Made by a program: the position numbers and the translations under genes | Notes under the pieces: generated by a model | Database searches by the model: none | What the model was told of the DNA's origin: nothing | Seen by the model: the letters and a program-made list of their open reading frames with translations, nothing else | Assembly: GCA_963971535.1 (NCBI GenBank) | Contig: OZ020587.1 | Location: 159,725,856 to 159,789,855, forward strand | Direction: 5' to 3' | DNA: 64,000 nucleotides | Origin: Notolepis coatsorum | Taxonomy: Eukaryota; Chordata; Actinopteri; Aulopiformes; Paralepididae | In this document: piece after piece, positions 1-10,197 of the stretch | Position numbering within the stretch: position 1 is the first letter of the stretch | Layout of the letters: every line of letters begins with the position of its first letter

Positions 1-281
1 CCTCCCCCCTCCCCTTTTCTCTCTCTTAGCATCTTTGATTTTGTTTTTACTGTTCTCATACAGAAATAGTACGTACATTCATTGGTACCTCCATTAGAAT
101 AGCTTGTACACAAATATAAATAATTGAAAAGAAAAAAAGAAAATGTACATAAAAAAAATAAAAATAAAATAAAAATAAATAAAAATAAATGACATCTTTA
201 CAACACCTTCACTGACGTGCCTCCGGTCTCTCCCGGGGTCCGGGTCACGGCTGACCGCGGGAGAGAGCGGGGGGACTCATC

Positions 282-3200
282 CTATAGCAGCCCTCCTATA
301 TCTTCCCTTCTCAGATATTCATTAAATGGTTTCCATATATCCTTGTAAATCTCTATATTGTTCCTGAGGATATATGTTATTCTCTCCATAGACATGCATT
401 GTGCCATGTTTTTAATCCAAGCACCGATTGTGGGTGCGTCTATTTTCTTCCAATTGAAAGCTATTGTTCTTTTTGCCTGTAGTATAGCAAAATCAATACA
501 TTTAAATTGTTTGGTTCTCAGGTTCAGATTTATTGGATATACATGTAACAATATCATTTTGGAGTCTAGTGGGATATTCACTGACAGGATATCTTTGATT
601 TTATTCACCACCTCCCCCCAGAACTTCTTGATTTTGTCACATTCCCAAATACAATGTATAAAAGTTCCCCGATCCTTGGTACATTTAAAGCACCTATCTG
701 GTGTGTTGCTGTTGTATTTATTCAGTTTGACAGGGGTTATATAAGTCCGCATCAGCCATTTGTATTGAAGTAGTTTTAAGCTAGTGTTGGTGTCTGAGCC
801 TCCTCGCATGCTCTGTTCCAGTCCTCATTTGAGATCTCCTCTCCCAAGTCCAGCCTCCATGACTCCAATCTGGATAATGACGTCTTGTCTGAACCAGATA
901 CAATCCAGTTATAGAACATTGATAACAGGCCTTTGCTATTGCAGTTCTTGATGATAATTTTTTCTAAAGATGAAAGTGTAGGAATTGCCAGTGATTGGTT
1001 TTGCAGAGAGGAAATGAAACTTCTCAGTTGCAAGTATTTAAAAAAATGCTTCCTTGGGATGCTGTATTTTATTGATAGTTCCTCAAAAGGCATCAAGACC
1101 CCATCTTTGTAAAGGTCAGATATTTTACTTATTCCTTCTTTTGTCCATAGTTTGAATCCGGCATCCAGTTTGCCTGGTTTAAATGAGACGTTTCCCCAGA
1201 TTGGGCTGAATTGCGACATGGAGTTGTTTATTTTCATAAATTTCTTTACCTCATACCATACATTAATCATGTTGAGCACTATGGGGTGTGTAGTATGTTT
1301 TCTTAAATATTTTGGCTCAGCTGAATACATGTATAAATGTAGTGGTAGTTGCATTGGGTATGCTTCCACTCCCATCCATGATGGTGGTTCTTCCTTAGAA
1401 AAATAAAACATTACAGTTCTCAATTGTGCAGCCAGGTAATACCAATGAAGGTTAGGACAGGTCAACCCCCCTGTATCGAATGGAAGATACAACAGAGATA
1501 GGCGGACTCTAGGACATTTCTTGCGCCATATACATTTTGAGATGAGAGACGCAATCTTTCCGAACATTCTTACCGGTGGTGCCAGAGGGATATTTTGAAA
1601 TAAGTATAAGAACTTTGGTAGTATGGACATCTTTAGTATGTTTATCCTCCCTATCACAGAGATGGGCAAGAACATCCATCTCTCTATGGATTTGAATACA
1701 GAGTCTATCATAGGTTCATAGTTTATTGATTATTGATTATTATTTTCTATTTGGGGTATTATTTTGATGCCCAGGTAAGTGAAGCTGTTCGAGAGTTTGA
1801 AAGGAAATTCTTGTTGGTCAGCGGTTTTTCTCTCGTTGTCATTAAGCAGCATAAGTGATGATTTTGAGGCGTTTAGTTTATATCCGGAGATACTACCGAA
1901 CTGATCAATTATATCAAGCAGTGCGGGTATCGATGTATCTAGGTTTTTTAGGAACAAAATGACATCGTCCGCAAAAAGGGCTATTCTGTGATCGTTATTA
2001 CCGATTTCAATCCCATGTAGCTGTATATTAGCCCTGATTGCTATTGCTAACGGTTCGATAGCTAAAATGAACAGAAGCGGTGATAAAGGCGAGCCTTGAG
2101 GGCAACCCCTGGTGATATTAAAGGGTTTAGATGTCACTTCATTTGTTAGTACCTCAGCTACAGAGTTTAGGTGTAGTAATTTGATCCAGTTACAAAAGTA
2201 ATTTCCAAATCCAAATCAATAACATCAAAAAGATAAGCCCATTCCACCCTATCGAAGGCCTTCTCCGCATCGAGCGAGAGAAGACCTGTGTCCCTCTCTC
2301 CTTTTTGGTTGTATAGGATGTTGAAGACCTGTCTGACATTGTGAAATCCCTGTCTCCCTTTTATGAATCCATTTTGATCATCTCCCACTATCTCTGGGAG
2401 TACGTTCTCTATTCTTTTGGCCAAGATTTTACTAAGAATTTTGGTGTCATTGTTTATCAAACTTATAGGACGGAGGTTCTCGCATTTAGTATTGGTTTTG
2501 CCTGGTTTTGGGAGCAGGATAATCAGGGCCTCTTTCATTGATGCGGGTAGGTAACCATTTTCAAAGGATTCTAGGTACATTTCAAAAAGGGGGGTCACTA
2601 ATTTATCTTGTGTTTATATAGGTCAATTGAGAGGCCGTCTGGTCCCGCTGTTTTTCCAGGTTTTAATGCTCCTATGGCCTCTGATATCTCTGTTATGATT
2701 AATTGTTCGTCCAGGTTTTTTTTTCTTTCTTCAGAGATTTTGGGGATGTTAAGGTTATCAAGAAATTTAGTTTGTGTATCTTCACTAATGTTATATTCTG
2801 AGCTATATAGTTTTTCATAAAAGGTTCTAAATGTTGTGTTAATCTCAAATGGATCGATTATATTATTTCCATTGCCGTCCTCTATGTTAGTGATTGTCCT
2901 CTCAGTCTGTTGTTTTTTGATGCGCCATGCAAGGAGTCTACCAGGTTTTTCTCCTTGGTCGTAATAATTCTGTTTTAGCCTCATCACATTTGCAGCAGCT
3001 TTATCGTATGTTATCTCGTTGTATTGAGTTCTGAGTATTAATAATTGTTTTGAAATGAGATGTTCGTTCTGTCCTTTCTGAAACCTTTCATTCTCAAACA
3101 TTTTGATTTTGGATTCCAGATCTCTAATTTCTTTCGTTCTTTCTCTTGTCGTTCTACTTGTGTAGCTTATAATTTGACCTCTAATATATGCCTTGAAGGC

Positions 3201-4060
3201 TTCCCATCTAATTGTGGCTGACGTTTGATTCGTGTTAATTTCAAAGTATATATCAATTTGTTCTCCCAAAAAAAGTAAAAATTTTGGATCTTTCATCCAT
3301 TTTGTTTGAAATCTCCATTTATGTGGTTTGTGTATCAGTTTTGGTTCCACATATACCATAGATACAGCTGCATGGTCTGATATGACTATGCTGTTGTGTT
3401 TACATCCTCTAATGTTAGGTAGTAGTTCTGTTGATATCAGGAAGTAGTCTATTCTGGAGTAACTTTTGTATGTACTCGAATAACAGGAAAATTCTTTCTT
3501 TGATGTATTTAGGTGCCTCCATATATCCAGTAGGTTCAGCTCTTTTATAAAATAGTGTAATGTTTTCCTACATCTTGTGTGGGTGTTATCCACTCCGAAT
3601 GATCTATCTTCCTTTGGGTCGAGGGTGCAGTTAAAGTCCCCAGCGATAATATATTTGCCTGGTAATGTTGAGATTTTTAGAAATAGGTTATTATAGAAGT
3701 TAACGTCATCATTATTTGGTCCATATACGTTGATTAAATTGAGGTGTTCAGAGAGAAGGCGACCTAATCTAATCCTAATCTACCATTAGGATCCTTTATC
3801 ACCTCTTCAATTTGGAATGGAATAGACCTGTGTATTAGTGTCATTACACCTCTAGCATTGGTAGAGTATGAGGTTGAGAAGACCTGTCCTGGCCACCTCC
3901 GTTGTATTTTAGGTGTGTCGTTCGCTAGTAAGTGTGACTCCTGTAAAAACACAATCTTGGCTTTTAGTTGTTTTATCCTGTTCATAACTTGTTTTACTTT
4001 AGTAAGCTTTTGAAGGCCTCTGCAGTTCCATGAAATATATTCAATTAAGGTATCTGCCAT
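282..4060 (-). pseudogene. L1-like ORF2 (endonuclease-reverse transcriptase), frameshifted
   Basis: The ORF2 protein of an L1 LINE nicks target DNA with an APE-type endonuclease and primes reverse transcription there. Pieces read on the minus strand are: 4060-3764 (endonuclease start, SWNCRGLQ and LQESHLL), 3593-2598 (endonuclease end with RIDYFLIS and SDHAAV, then the RT lead-in GPDGLS), 2598-2167 (RT, LLPKPGK and [11 protein letters not shown]), 2137-1730 (RGCPQGSPLSPLLF and the catalytic FADD near 1970), 1711-776, and 809-282 (the C-terminal motif CFKCTKDRGTFIHCIWEC). The pieces lie in different frames, and at least one gap in the same frame near 1711-1730 implies a stop, so the copy is dead. 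Motif order and the C-terminal Cys/His motif fit the L1 clade; the exact family is not resolved. Confidence 0.85.
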
Positions 4061-4161
4061 TTTGCATTAGTTGTTTTGTCTCCCTGAGACTGTTGTAAAG
4101 ATTCGGATGTCATGATGTAACAGTATAGAAATAAGAAAAAAATAAAAATAAAAACGAATAC

Positions 4162-4166
4162 AGTTG
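4162..4166. repeat. Target-site duplication of BEL1 (AGTTG, left copy)
   Basis: AGTTG lies directly before the 5' LTR and recurs at 14647-14651 directly after the 3' LTR. A 5-bp duplication is usual for BEL/Pao integrases and fixes both ends of the element. Confidence 0.9.
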
Positions 4167-4473
4167 TGTTACAAAGGGTCAGATTAAACCGAATATATAT
4201 ATTTATTACTTGAGATATATTGTATAATATTTGTATATCGTCTGATATCCCTTGTATATTCTTTGTACATATACACGGAATATCCCTTTACCTAGGTACA
4301 GGCCAGACCATAATATTCGTTCTCCTATTGGACAGCGACCCCCTAGGCGCCAACGGCCATACCCCCAATGTCTAGTTCAAAGTCACCGCTAAGACATGTC
4401 TCAACATGCCCAGGTTTGCGCAGTAATACGAGACAGAAATGAGGTTGGCACTAGATTATTCATCTTACGTATA

Positions 4474-5745
4474 TGTAACTGAGGGGTACAATTCCCTGAC
4501 TGTATTAATAAGTATGGTATCATTAAACCACTACCGTCTTATGTACATTACTACTGGCCATACAGTACACGAGTATATGATGAGAACTCCTCCACAATGA
4601 CACGGTTTCCACACAAATCTGGATTTAGAATATTTATTAGCAGCAAGAATACATAATATACTTTACTTTTAATGCGCTTATAAGGCAAAGGAATGTGCGT
4701 AGGCAAATCAATAACGAATGTCCATTCTCATATTACGCAGGAGATGATAATACAACCTGAATATTAGGAATTATATCTATGGTACTCTGGGGAGGCAGCG
4801 GGAGATTCTGGTAGGGGGTTCCCACCGGTTGTAAGCCAGCAGGGGGAGGAAATGTTCGAATGCAAAGTCTGGATCCACGGGGACTCAATAAGCTCCTGCT
4901 ATGGGAGGCGGTATATTACTCCCTGATCGGCAGACGAAAGCAACAGCTGTAATCCCAGTATGCGTGCAGGTGAAAGCCGGCCAGCCTCTCCTTGAGACGG
5001 GCTCGAGTGATGCTCCTCACGTCACGGGTAAATCCCACAGTAGTGGGTGTAGACGATTCTTCTCCGCTCCAACAGCCTGGTCCAAAGCAATAATAATAAT
5101 AATCCAGCCGGAAAGGGGCTCTGCATTCACCGGTGTAGATTCTCCGGTGCGTGGTACTTCACATTAACTAGGTAGAACTTGACGTTATTCCACTAAGCTC
5201 TGACACTTTACTATCCTATTCCTATAAGTGCTCTATTTAGACGCACGGTTGCTCACTTCACTTGGTCGTTGACTCGTGATGAAGGCTTTACTAGTAAGGA
5301 GCGAACGATACGTTGAACAAACGTATTAGGATAAGACAAGACTCTATTTTGGGGCAAAACGGGCCCACTTCACCGCATGTCGTATCGTGGGTGAGGCTTC
5401 ACTTGGGTAACTCGAACTACTTCTGTATTCACCTGCGCCATATTTATATGTTAGGCGAATAAACTAGTACCAGCCTTATTCCTGTCTCGTAGTCTTGGGC
5501 AGAACCGGGCATGTACAGACATGTCTTGACGGTGGCTTTGAACTCGACTCTGGGGGTATGGCAATGGCGCTGGTGGAACGCTATCCAATAAGAGAACGAA
5601 ATATTATGGTCTGTACTAGGTTAAAGGGATATTCCGTGTATATGTACAAAGAATACACAAGGGATATCAAACGATATACAAATATTATGCAATATATATC
5701 AATCAGTAAATATATATATTCGGTTTAATCTGACCCTTTGTAACA
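4474..5745 (-). mobile_element. Antisense solo LTR of a BEL2-like subfamily inside the BEL1 5' LTR
   Basis: The block begins TGTAACTGAGGGG and ends CCCTTTGTAACA, which is an LTR read backwards. It resembles the LTRs of BEL2 (49594, 55924) more than those of its BEL1 host. The uninterrupted 3' LTR shows the empty site (ACGTATAAATACG at about 13616), so the insertion created a 4-bp duplication, TATA (4470-4473 and 5746-5749). No internal sequence remains, as expected when two LTRs recombine and leave one behind. A 77-codon open frame inside it looks accidental. Confidence 0.92.
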
Positions 5746-5753
5746 TATAAATA
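5746..5753 (+). promoter_or_regulatory. Putative TATA box of the BEL1 5' LTR
   Basis: TATAAATA lies here and at 13619-13626 in the 3' LTR, in the U3-like first third of the LTR. In the 5' LTR the solo-LTR insertion duplicated the first four bases. The box itself survives, but about 300 bp of upstream LTR sequence now sit 1.27 kb further away. Its promoter role is inferred from sequence and position only. Confidence 0.5.
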
Positions 5754-6775
5754 CGTTGCAGGTGGATACAGCAGTTAGTTACCCCAACAATTTGAAGCCT
5801 TCACCACGATACAACGTGCTGTGAAGTGGGCCCGTTTTTGCCCCTAAATAGAGCCTTGAGACCGCGTGCGAATTGATAGCTAAAGTGTCAGAGTTTAACG
5901 CTGTATCGTCGAGTTCGACTTATTCTATTATAAAGTAATAGTCTATTATGTATAGTGTATCGTGCGGCTACCGTTCTACAGTGACCAGCATTACCACCGT
6001 TTCATCGTACCGAGCTAGTGCGCTTATCCAGGCTGGGCGGCCTAACCTTGTGCCGCCATCCGAGGAGCCCTAGACGAGAACCGTGTGGATATGTACACTG
6101 GATAACCTACACCGACGAATGCAGAGCCCTTTTCGGCTGGATTATATTGCTTTGGTACTGTGGCTGCTGGAGCAGAGAACCGTCTACCCCCACTACCGTG
6201 TGGGATCTACCCTGTGAGGAGCCCCGTCGAGCCCGCCTCTAGGACCCAGAGGCTGGCTAGCTTTCATCCATGCTGCAGTGCATACCGGAGTATAGCTGTT
6301 GCTTTGTCTAAGGACCAAGGGATTATTGCACCGTCTCCTGTACCTGGAGTCTCTTTATTCCTCGTTGATCCAGACTTTTGCTCCCGACAATTCCTCTCCC
6401 CTGCTGGCTTACAACCGGAGGGAACCCTCTTAGTATCTCCAGCTGACCTACGAGTGTGCCTTATATAATTCTTATGCTACAGGTGGTATTAATTATTCCC
6501 ATCGTAATATGCTCATGGACTTACGCTCTTGACCTATTCATGCACATTCTTCGCCATACAAGCGCGACCCTAATTCTCAATACTGTACTCTAATATTGCT
6601 GCTCTTCTAATAAATATTCCAAACAGGACTTTCTTTGTTAAGCCGTGTTATTGTGTGGGTGTTCATCATATATACCGTGTACTGTATGGCCAGTAATTAA
6701 AGTACATAACTCAGTAGTGATTTAATGATACCATACTCTCAATACAGTCAGGGAATTGTACCCCTCAGTTACAAT

Positions 6776-6792
6776 TGGTCCTTCGAGCCGGA
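6776..6792 (+). other. BEL1 primer-binding site, tRNA-Tyr type
   Basis: TGGTCCTTCGAGCCGGA starts two bases after the 5' LTR. It is complementary to the 3' end of eukaryotic tRNA-Tyr, whose acceptor stem ends TCGAAGGA followed by CCA. This is where the primer tRNA would anneal to start minus-strand DNA synthesis. Confidence 0.85.
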
Positions 6793-6834
6793 GCGTAACC
6801 AGTGTAATATCTAAATATAATATTGATATTAACC

Positions 6835-9800
6835 ATGGCCAGCGGTGAACACTCCACAAACGGCTCTCCTAAGCTAGAACGCCCGCAGCGCAGACGGCAG
6901 CCACCTCCTTACCTAGAGGACTACGCTGCCAGTCTACTACCTAGCTTTATACAGACGTTAAATGCGGAAAAAGCGGATAGTAAAAGCATGTCAAACCCTA
7001 CCGACCAGGCGACCTTGCCAGTAGAGACCCTAGTGGGTTCTAACGTAACTGACCAAGCTCACAGGGGGGACCAGGAGGGACATGACATGACTATACCCCC
7101 CGACGACGTCAACGGGACGGTCCCCGGAGAGCTCCAGGATAAAGAAAGCGCTCCAGGGACGGAACCCGACCCACTACCAGAAGAGAAGCGCACCCAGGAG
7201 ATAGACCTCCTCGGAGCGCGCCAGGAGAACGGATCTCCAACGAGCACTGTCAGAAGCCGATCACCTCCATCAGTGTCTTCCCCCAGCGAGGCGGACAAGA
7301 TGCTGGCGCAGGCATTTATCGCCACCCTGGCAGCCTCCACTGAACGCGATCGACTCCAAGCACAGACGCTTAGCGAGCGCGAACATTCTTCCATGGAACA
7401 AGAGCGCCTCCGAGCGCAACACCAAAGTGAGCGCGAACACTCTACCATGGAAAGAGAACGCCTGCAGGCTCAACAACTGAGTGAGCGCGAACAATCTGCA
7501 GACCAAAGAGAGCGCCTTCACGCGCAACTCCAAGCGCAAGCCCTTAGTGAACGCGAACACTCTGCGACCCAGCGAGAGCGCTTCCAGGCGCAGCAAAGGA
7601 GTGAAGACGACCGCATACGCCTGGAGACCAGACGCCTCCAGACGGAAGAGAATATTGAAAGAGACCGCGCCGATGCCCAGCGCGCCGCCGCCGATGCACA
7701 GCGCGAAGCCGCCAATGCACAGCGCGACGCAGCCCAAGCCCAGCGCGAAGCAGAGCGCGACCTCGCTCACATCAAGCGCGAAGCCGAGCGCGACCGACTA
7801 CAAGCGCAGATAATGGAGCAACTGATTGCCAGGGCGACTCCCCCTCTCTCCGCACGGAGCTCCAGGGCCTCGTCAAGACAAGGGTCTAGGGCACCTTCCC
7901 CTACCCGACCAAGCGACCCGGAGCCCGGCCAACAGAAAGAGCCTATACACGTCTCCGAACCCCCTCCCCGACCGGTCCATGCGAGACCCAGCAACAGGGA
8001 AGAACCGGCCTACGCCGCCGAGAGACTAAATAGACGATTGCAAGATCTAGAAGACCTAGCAGAGGAAGAGGAAGAGGAGGAAAGTCAAGCCCACCAGCAG
8101 CATCGTACTCCACAGGACCAGGAGGTCCAGTACAGCCCAGACTTTACCCCCGAGGCCCTGCGTTACAGACCCCCGACTCAACTCAAGGGTGAGTTTGACG
8201 CACCGCCAGCCCCGAGGAACAGCACCTGGGTACCCGGGCTTTGGTACCCACCAAGTACCAGCCCACAACGACACGCACGGGGAGACTCGCCCAGGAGGCC
8301 TCTCCCCCAACGCTCACCGATGTGCCAGCCATCCATGGCATCGTACCTTGGCACACCGACGTTCCCGGATTTCACACACGAGGACAGAGCACAGTACACG
8401 GAACTACGAATGTGCTTAGAGACTATGATGTCCGATGTCCCCGATGAGACGTACAAATATGCTATCCTCCTCAAGCACCTGAAGGTGCCCAGAGCGCATA
8501 ATATAGCGCTGGCATATTCCAACTCAAGTACCCCATACACCGCGGCTCTAGTAGCCCTCGACCAACGTTATGGACGCATATGGGACTACGTGATACAAGA
8601 GATAAGGAATATTGACCGTCTCCCCCCAGCCACAGACAATCGCTCATTGGATGACCTCTCCATCAAGGTACAATCCCTGGTAGGGATGCTGGGGGCACAA
8701 AAGGAAAAGGGTAGGCACGAACTGTACGCTAACTCTAATGTTGAAAGGATATTAGAGAAGCTTCCTCCCGCCCGACAAGAGCGCTTCAGGCGGCAAAGAG
8801 ACCACCGTGATCCCAACGGTCCCGAGCCATCCCTCCTAGACCTGGCCGACTTCCTCGCGAGAGAAGTCAGCAGCCTACGACTGGATACGTTCGTGCGGAG
8901 TGGACCAAGCCCCAGAGAGGGACCTCGGAGATCCAACGATAACCGCAGGCTGGTGACCGTCATGCACCAAGCCGAATCAGTACCGCGTAACAAGAACCAC
9001 AGCACCCCCTCGACGAAAGAGAAGTGGAAGATTGTATGCCAGTACTGCGAGAAAGAACATTGGCTGTCACACTGTGACACGTTCAAGAAGATGACCGCCG
9101 ACGAGGTGAGTCAATGGATAAAGTCCAACCGCCGCTGTTACCGCTGTGCGCGCAGCCATATGGCAGCCGAGTGCCGCTTGAAGAAGAGGTGTAGTCGGTG
9201 TGACGGAGCCCACTTGGACGTCTTGCATGACAGTAACAGGAAGAAACCCGCACCCTCAAGCAGCACCAGAGTAAGCGTCATGTATATTGACCCCGCCAGC
9301 AGTGGGGGCTCCCGGGTGCTCTTGAAGGTGGTCCGAGTGACATTAAGCTACGAGGACAAGGTCATGGACACTTACGCCGTCCTTGACGACGGGTCAGAAA
9401 AGACTCTCCTCCTCGCATCCGCTGCGGCCCAGCTGGGTCTGCGGGGGAGCGAAGAAACGATGACGATTCGTACTATAAGAAGAGACCTGAAGACGATAAA
9501 GGGTGAGCACGTCTCCTTCACTATCGCAGCAAGCGGGCAGCCAGAGAGGCGGTATAGGATCACTAACGCTTTCACCAGCCAAGACATAGGCCTGTCGCGG
9601 TACACCTACCCCATCGCCAAGCTGATGGATAAATACGTGCACCTGCGTCAACTACCTATACCGCTCATCGACGGCGCCACCCCGACCCTGCTCATAGGAT
9701 CCGACCACGCACACCTCATCGTCCCGACGGACCGGGTCCACATTGGGCCCAGAGGCTGTCCAGCAGCAGTTGAGACCCGCCTAGGATGGACACTACAAGG

Positions 9801-10197
9801 CCCCCTCTCCAGGTCTCCCAACCGAACAGCAGCCACTCGCTGCCTCCACTCCAGAGTGACAGAAGAAGACACCACCCTCTTACAGCACGTCGAGAGGCTA
9901 TGGACACTAGAGACAATGCCCTTTAAGAACGAAAAGAAACACATTCGTTCCAAGGAAGACATTTATGCCATAGCCCTCCTCGAGCAGGGGACAAAGAGAG
10001 TCAAAGTCAATGGAGTGATGAGATACGCAACTCCACTCCTGAGGCGAGAGGGTATGCCTACCTTCCACGCCTCAAAAGAAGCGACAGAGCGATATCTACT
10101 GAACACCGAGCGGCGCCTAGCCAGAGACCCCGCTCAAGCCACTGTGTACCGCGCTGAGATTGATAAGCTAATCACAGCGGGACACAAAGAGAATTGA
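6835..10197 (+). CDS. BEL1 Gag-protease and start of Pol
   Basis: I start at the ATG at 6835 (context ACCATGG, a strong Kozak match) rather than at the upstream TTG. From this start, about residues 148-335 form a long charged alpha-helical repeat rich in SEREHS and ERLQAQ units. A Glu-rich stretch follows near 405-415, then the conserved Gag core of BEL elements at about 510-620. Zinc-knuckle motifs at about 735-800 are CQYCEKEHWLSHC, CYRCARSHMAAEC and a CSRC-type motif. An aspartic protease core, VLDDGSEKTLLLA, lies near 845-860. The frame then enters the RT lead-in and stops at 10197, where pol continues in another frame. Gag packages the RNA and the protease would cut the polyprotein. Up to the frame change the reading frame is intact. 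Confidence 0.9.
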   Translation: MASGEHSTNGSPKLERPQRRRQPPPYLEDYAASLLPSFIQTLNAEKADSKSMSNPTDQATLPVETLVGSNVTDQAHRGDQEGHDMTIPPDDVNGTVPGELQDKESAPGTEPDPLPEEKRTQEIDLLGARQENGSPTSTVRSRSPPSVSSPSEADKMLAQAFIATLAASTERDRLQAQTLSEREHSSMEQERLRAQHQSEREHSTMERERLQAQQLSEREQSADQRERLHAQLQAQALSEREHSATQRERFQAQQRSEDDRIRLETRRLQTEENIERDRADAQRAAADAQREAANAQRDAAQAQREAERDLAHIKREAERDRLQAQIMEQLIARATPPLSARSSRASSRQGSRAPSPTRPSDPEPGQQKEPIHVSEPPPRPVHARPSNREEPAYAAERLNRRLQDLEDLAEEEEEEESQAHQQHRTPQDQEVQYSPDFTPEALRYRPPTQLKGEFDAPPAPRNSTWVPGLWYPPSTSPQRHARGDSPRRPLPQRSPMCQPSMASYLGTPTFPDFTHEDRAQYTELRMCLETMMSDVPDETYKYAILLKHLKVPRAHNIALAYSNSSTPYTAALVALDQRYGRIWDYVIQEIRNIDRLPPATDNRSLDDLSIKVQSLVGMLGAQKEKGRHELYANSNVERILEKLPPARQERFRRQRDHRDPNGPEPSLLDLADFLAREVSSLRLDTFVRSGPSPREGPRRSNDNRRLVTVMHQAESVPRNKNHSTPSTKEKWKIVCQYCEKEHWLSHCDTFKKMTADEVSQWIKSNRRCYRCARSHMAAECRLKKRCSRCDGAHLDVLHDSNRKKPAPSSSTRVSVMYIDPASSGGSRVLLKVVRVTLSYEDKVMDTYAVLDDGSEKTLLLASAAAQLGLRGSEETMTIRTIRRDLKTIKGEHVSFTIAASGQPERRYRITNAFTSQDIGLSRYTYPIAKLMDKYVHLRQLPIPLIDGATPTLLIGSDHAHLIVPTDRVHIGPRGCPAAVETRLGWTLQGPLSRSPNRTAATRCLHSRVTEEDTTLLQHVERLWTLETMPFKNEKKHIRSKEDIYAIALLEQGTKRVKVNGVMRYATPLLRREGMPTFHASKEATERYLLNTERRLARDPAQATVYRAEIDKLITAGHKEN

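Larger units (their letters stand above)
1..4166 (-). mobile_element. Decayed L1-clade LINE (non-LTR retrotransposon), 5' end unclear
   Basis: The minus strand carries a broken L1-type ORF2 (282-4060) with endonuclease, reverse transcriptase and a C-terminal Cys/His motif, followed by an apparent 3' UTR down to about position 1. That UTR is T-rich on the element strand (118-190 is A-rich on the plus strand). No ORF1 is visible upstream. The sequence beyond the ORF2 start (4061-4166) is A-rich on the plus strand and is cut by the BEL1 insertion at 4167, so the element could be 5'-truncated or could continue at 14652. I saw no target-site duplication, so both ends are approximate. Confidence 0.75.
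4167..6773 (+). repeat. BEL1 5' LTR, interrupted by a solo LTR
   Basis: It starts TGTTACAAAGGGTC and ends CCCCTCAGTTACA. Positions 4167-4473 and 5750-6773 align to the 3' LTR (13316-14646) almost without change. Differences seen include a T/G near 5789 and single changes near 6430, 6450 and 6719. The intervening 4474-5749 is the inserted solo LTR plus one target copy. The short open frames inside the LTR (74 and 102 codons) recur in the 3' LTR and look non-coding. Confidence 0.93.

Noticed and set aside
6018-6468. Two short frames (74 and 102 codons) repeated in both BEL1 LTRs
   Set aside because: They recur only because LTRs are duplicated; no domain, and LTRs of this class do not normally code for protein.
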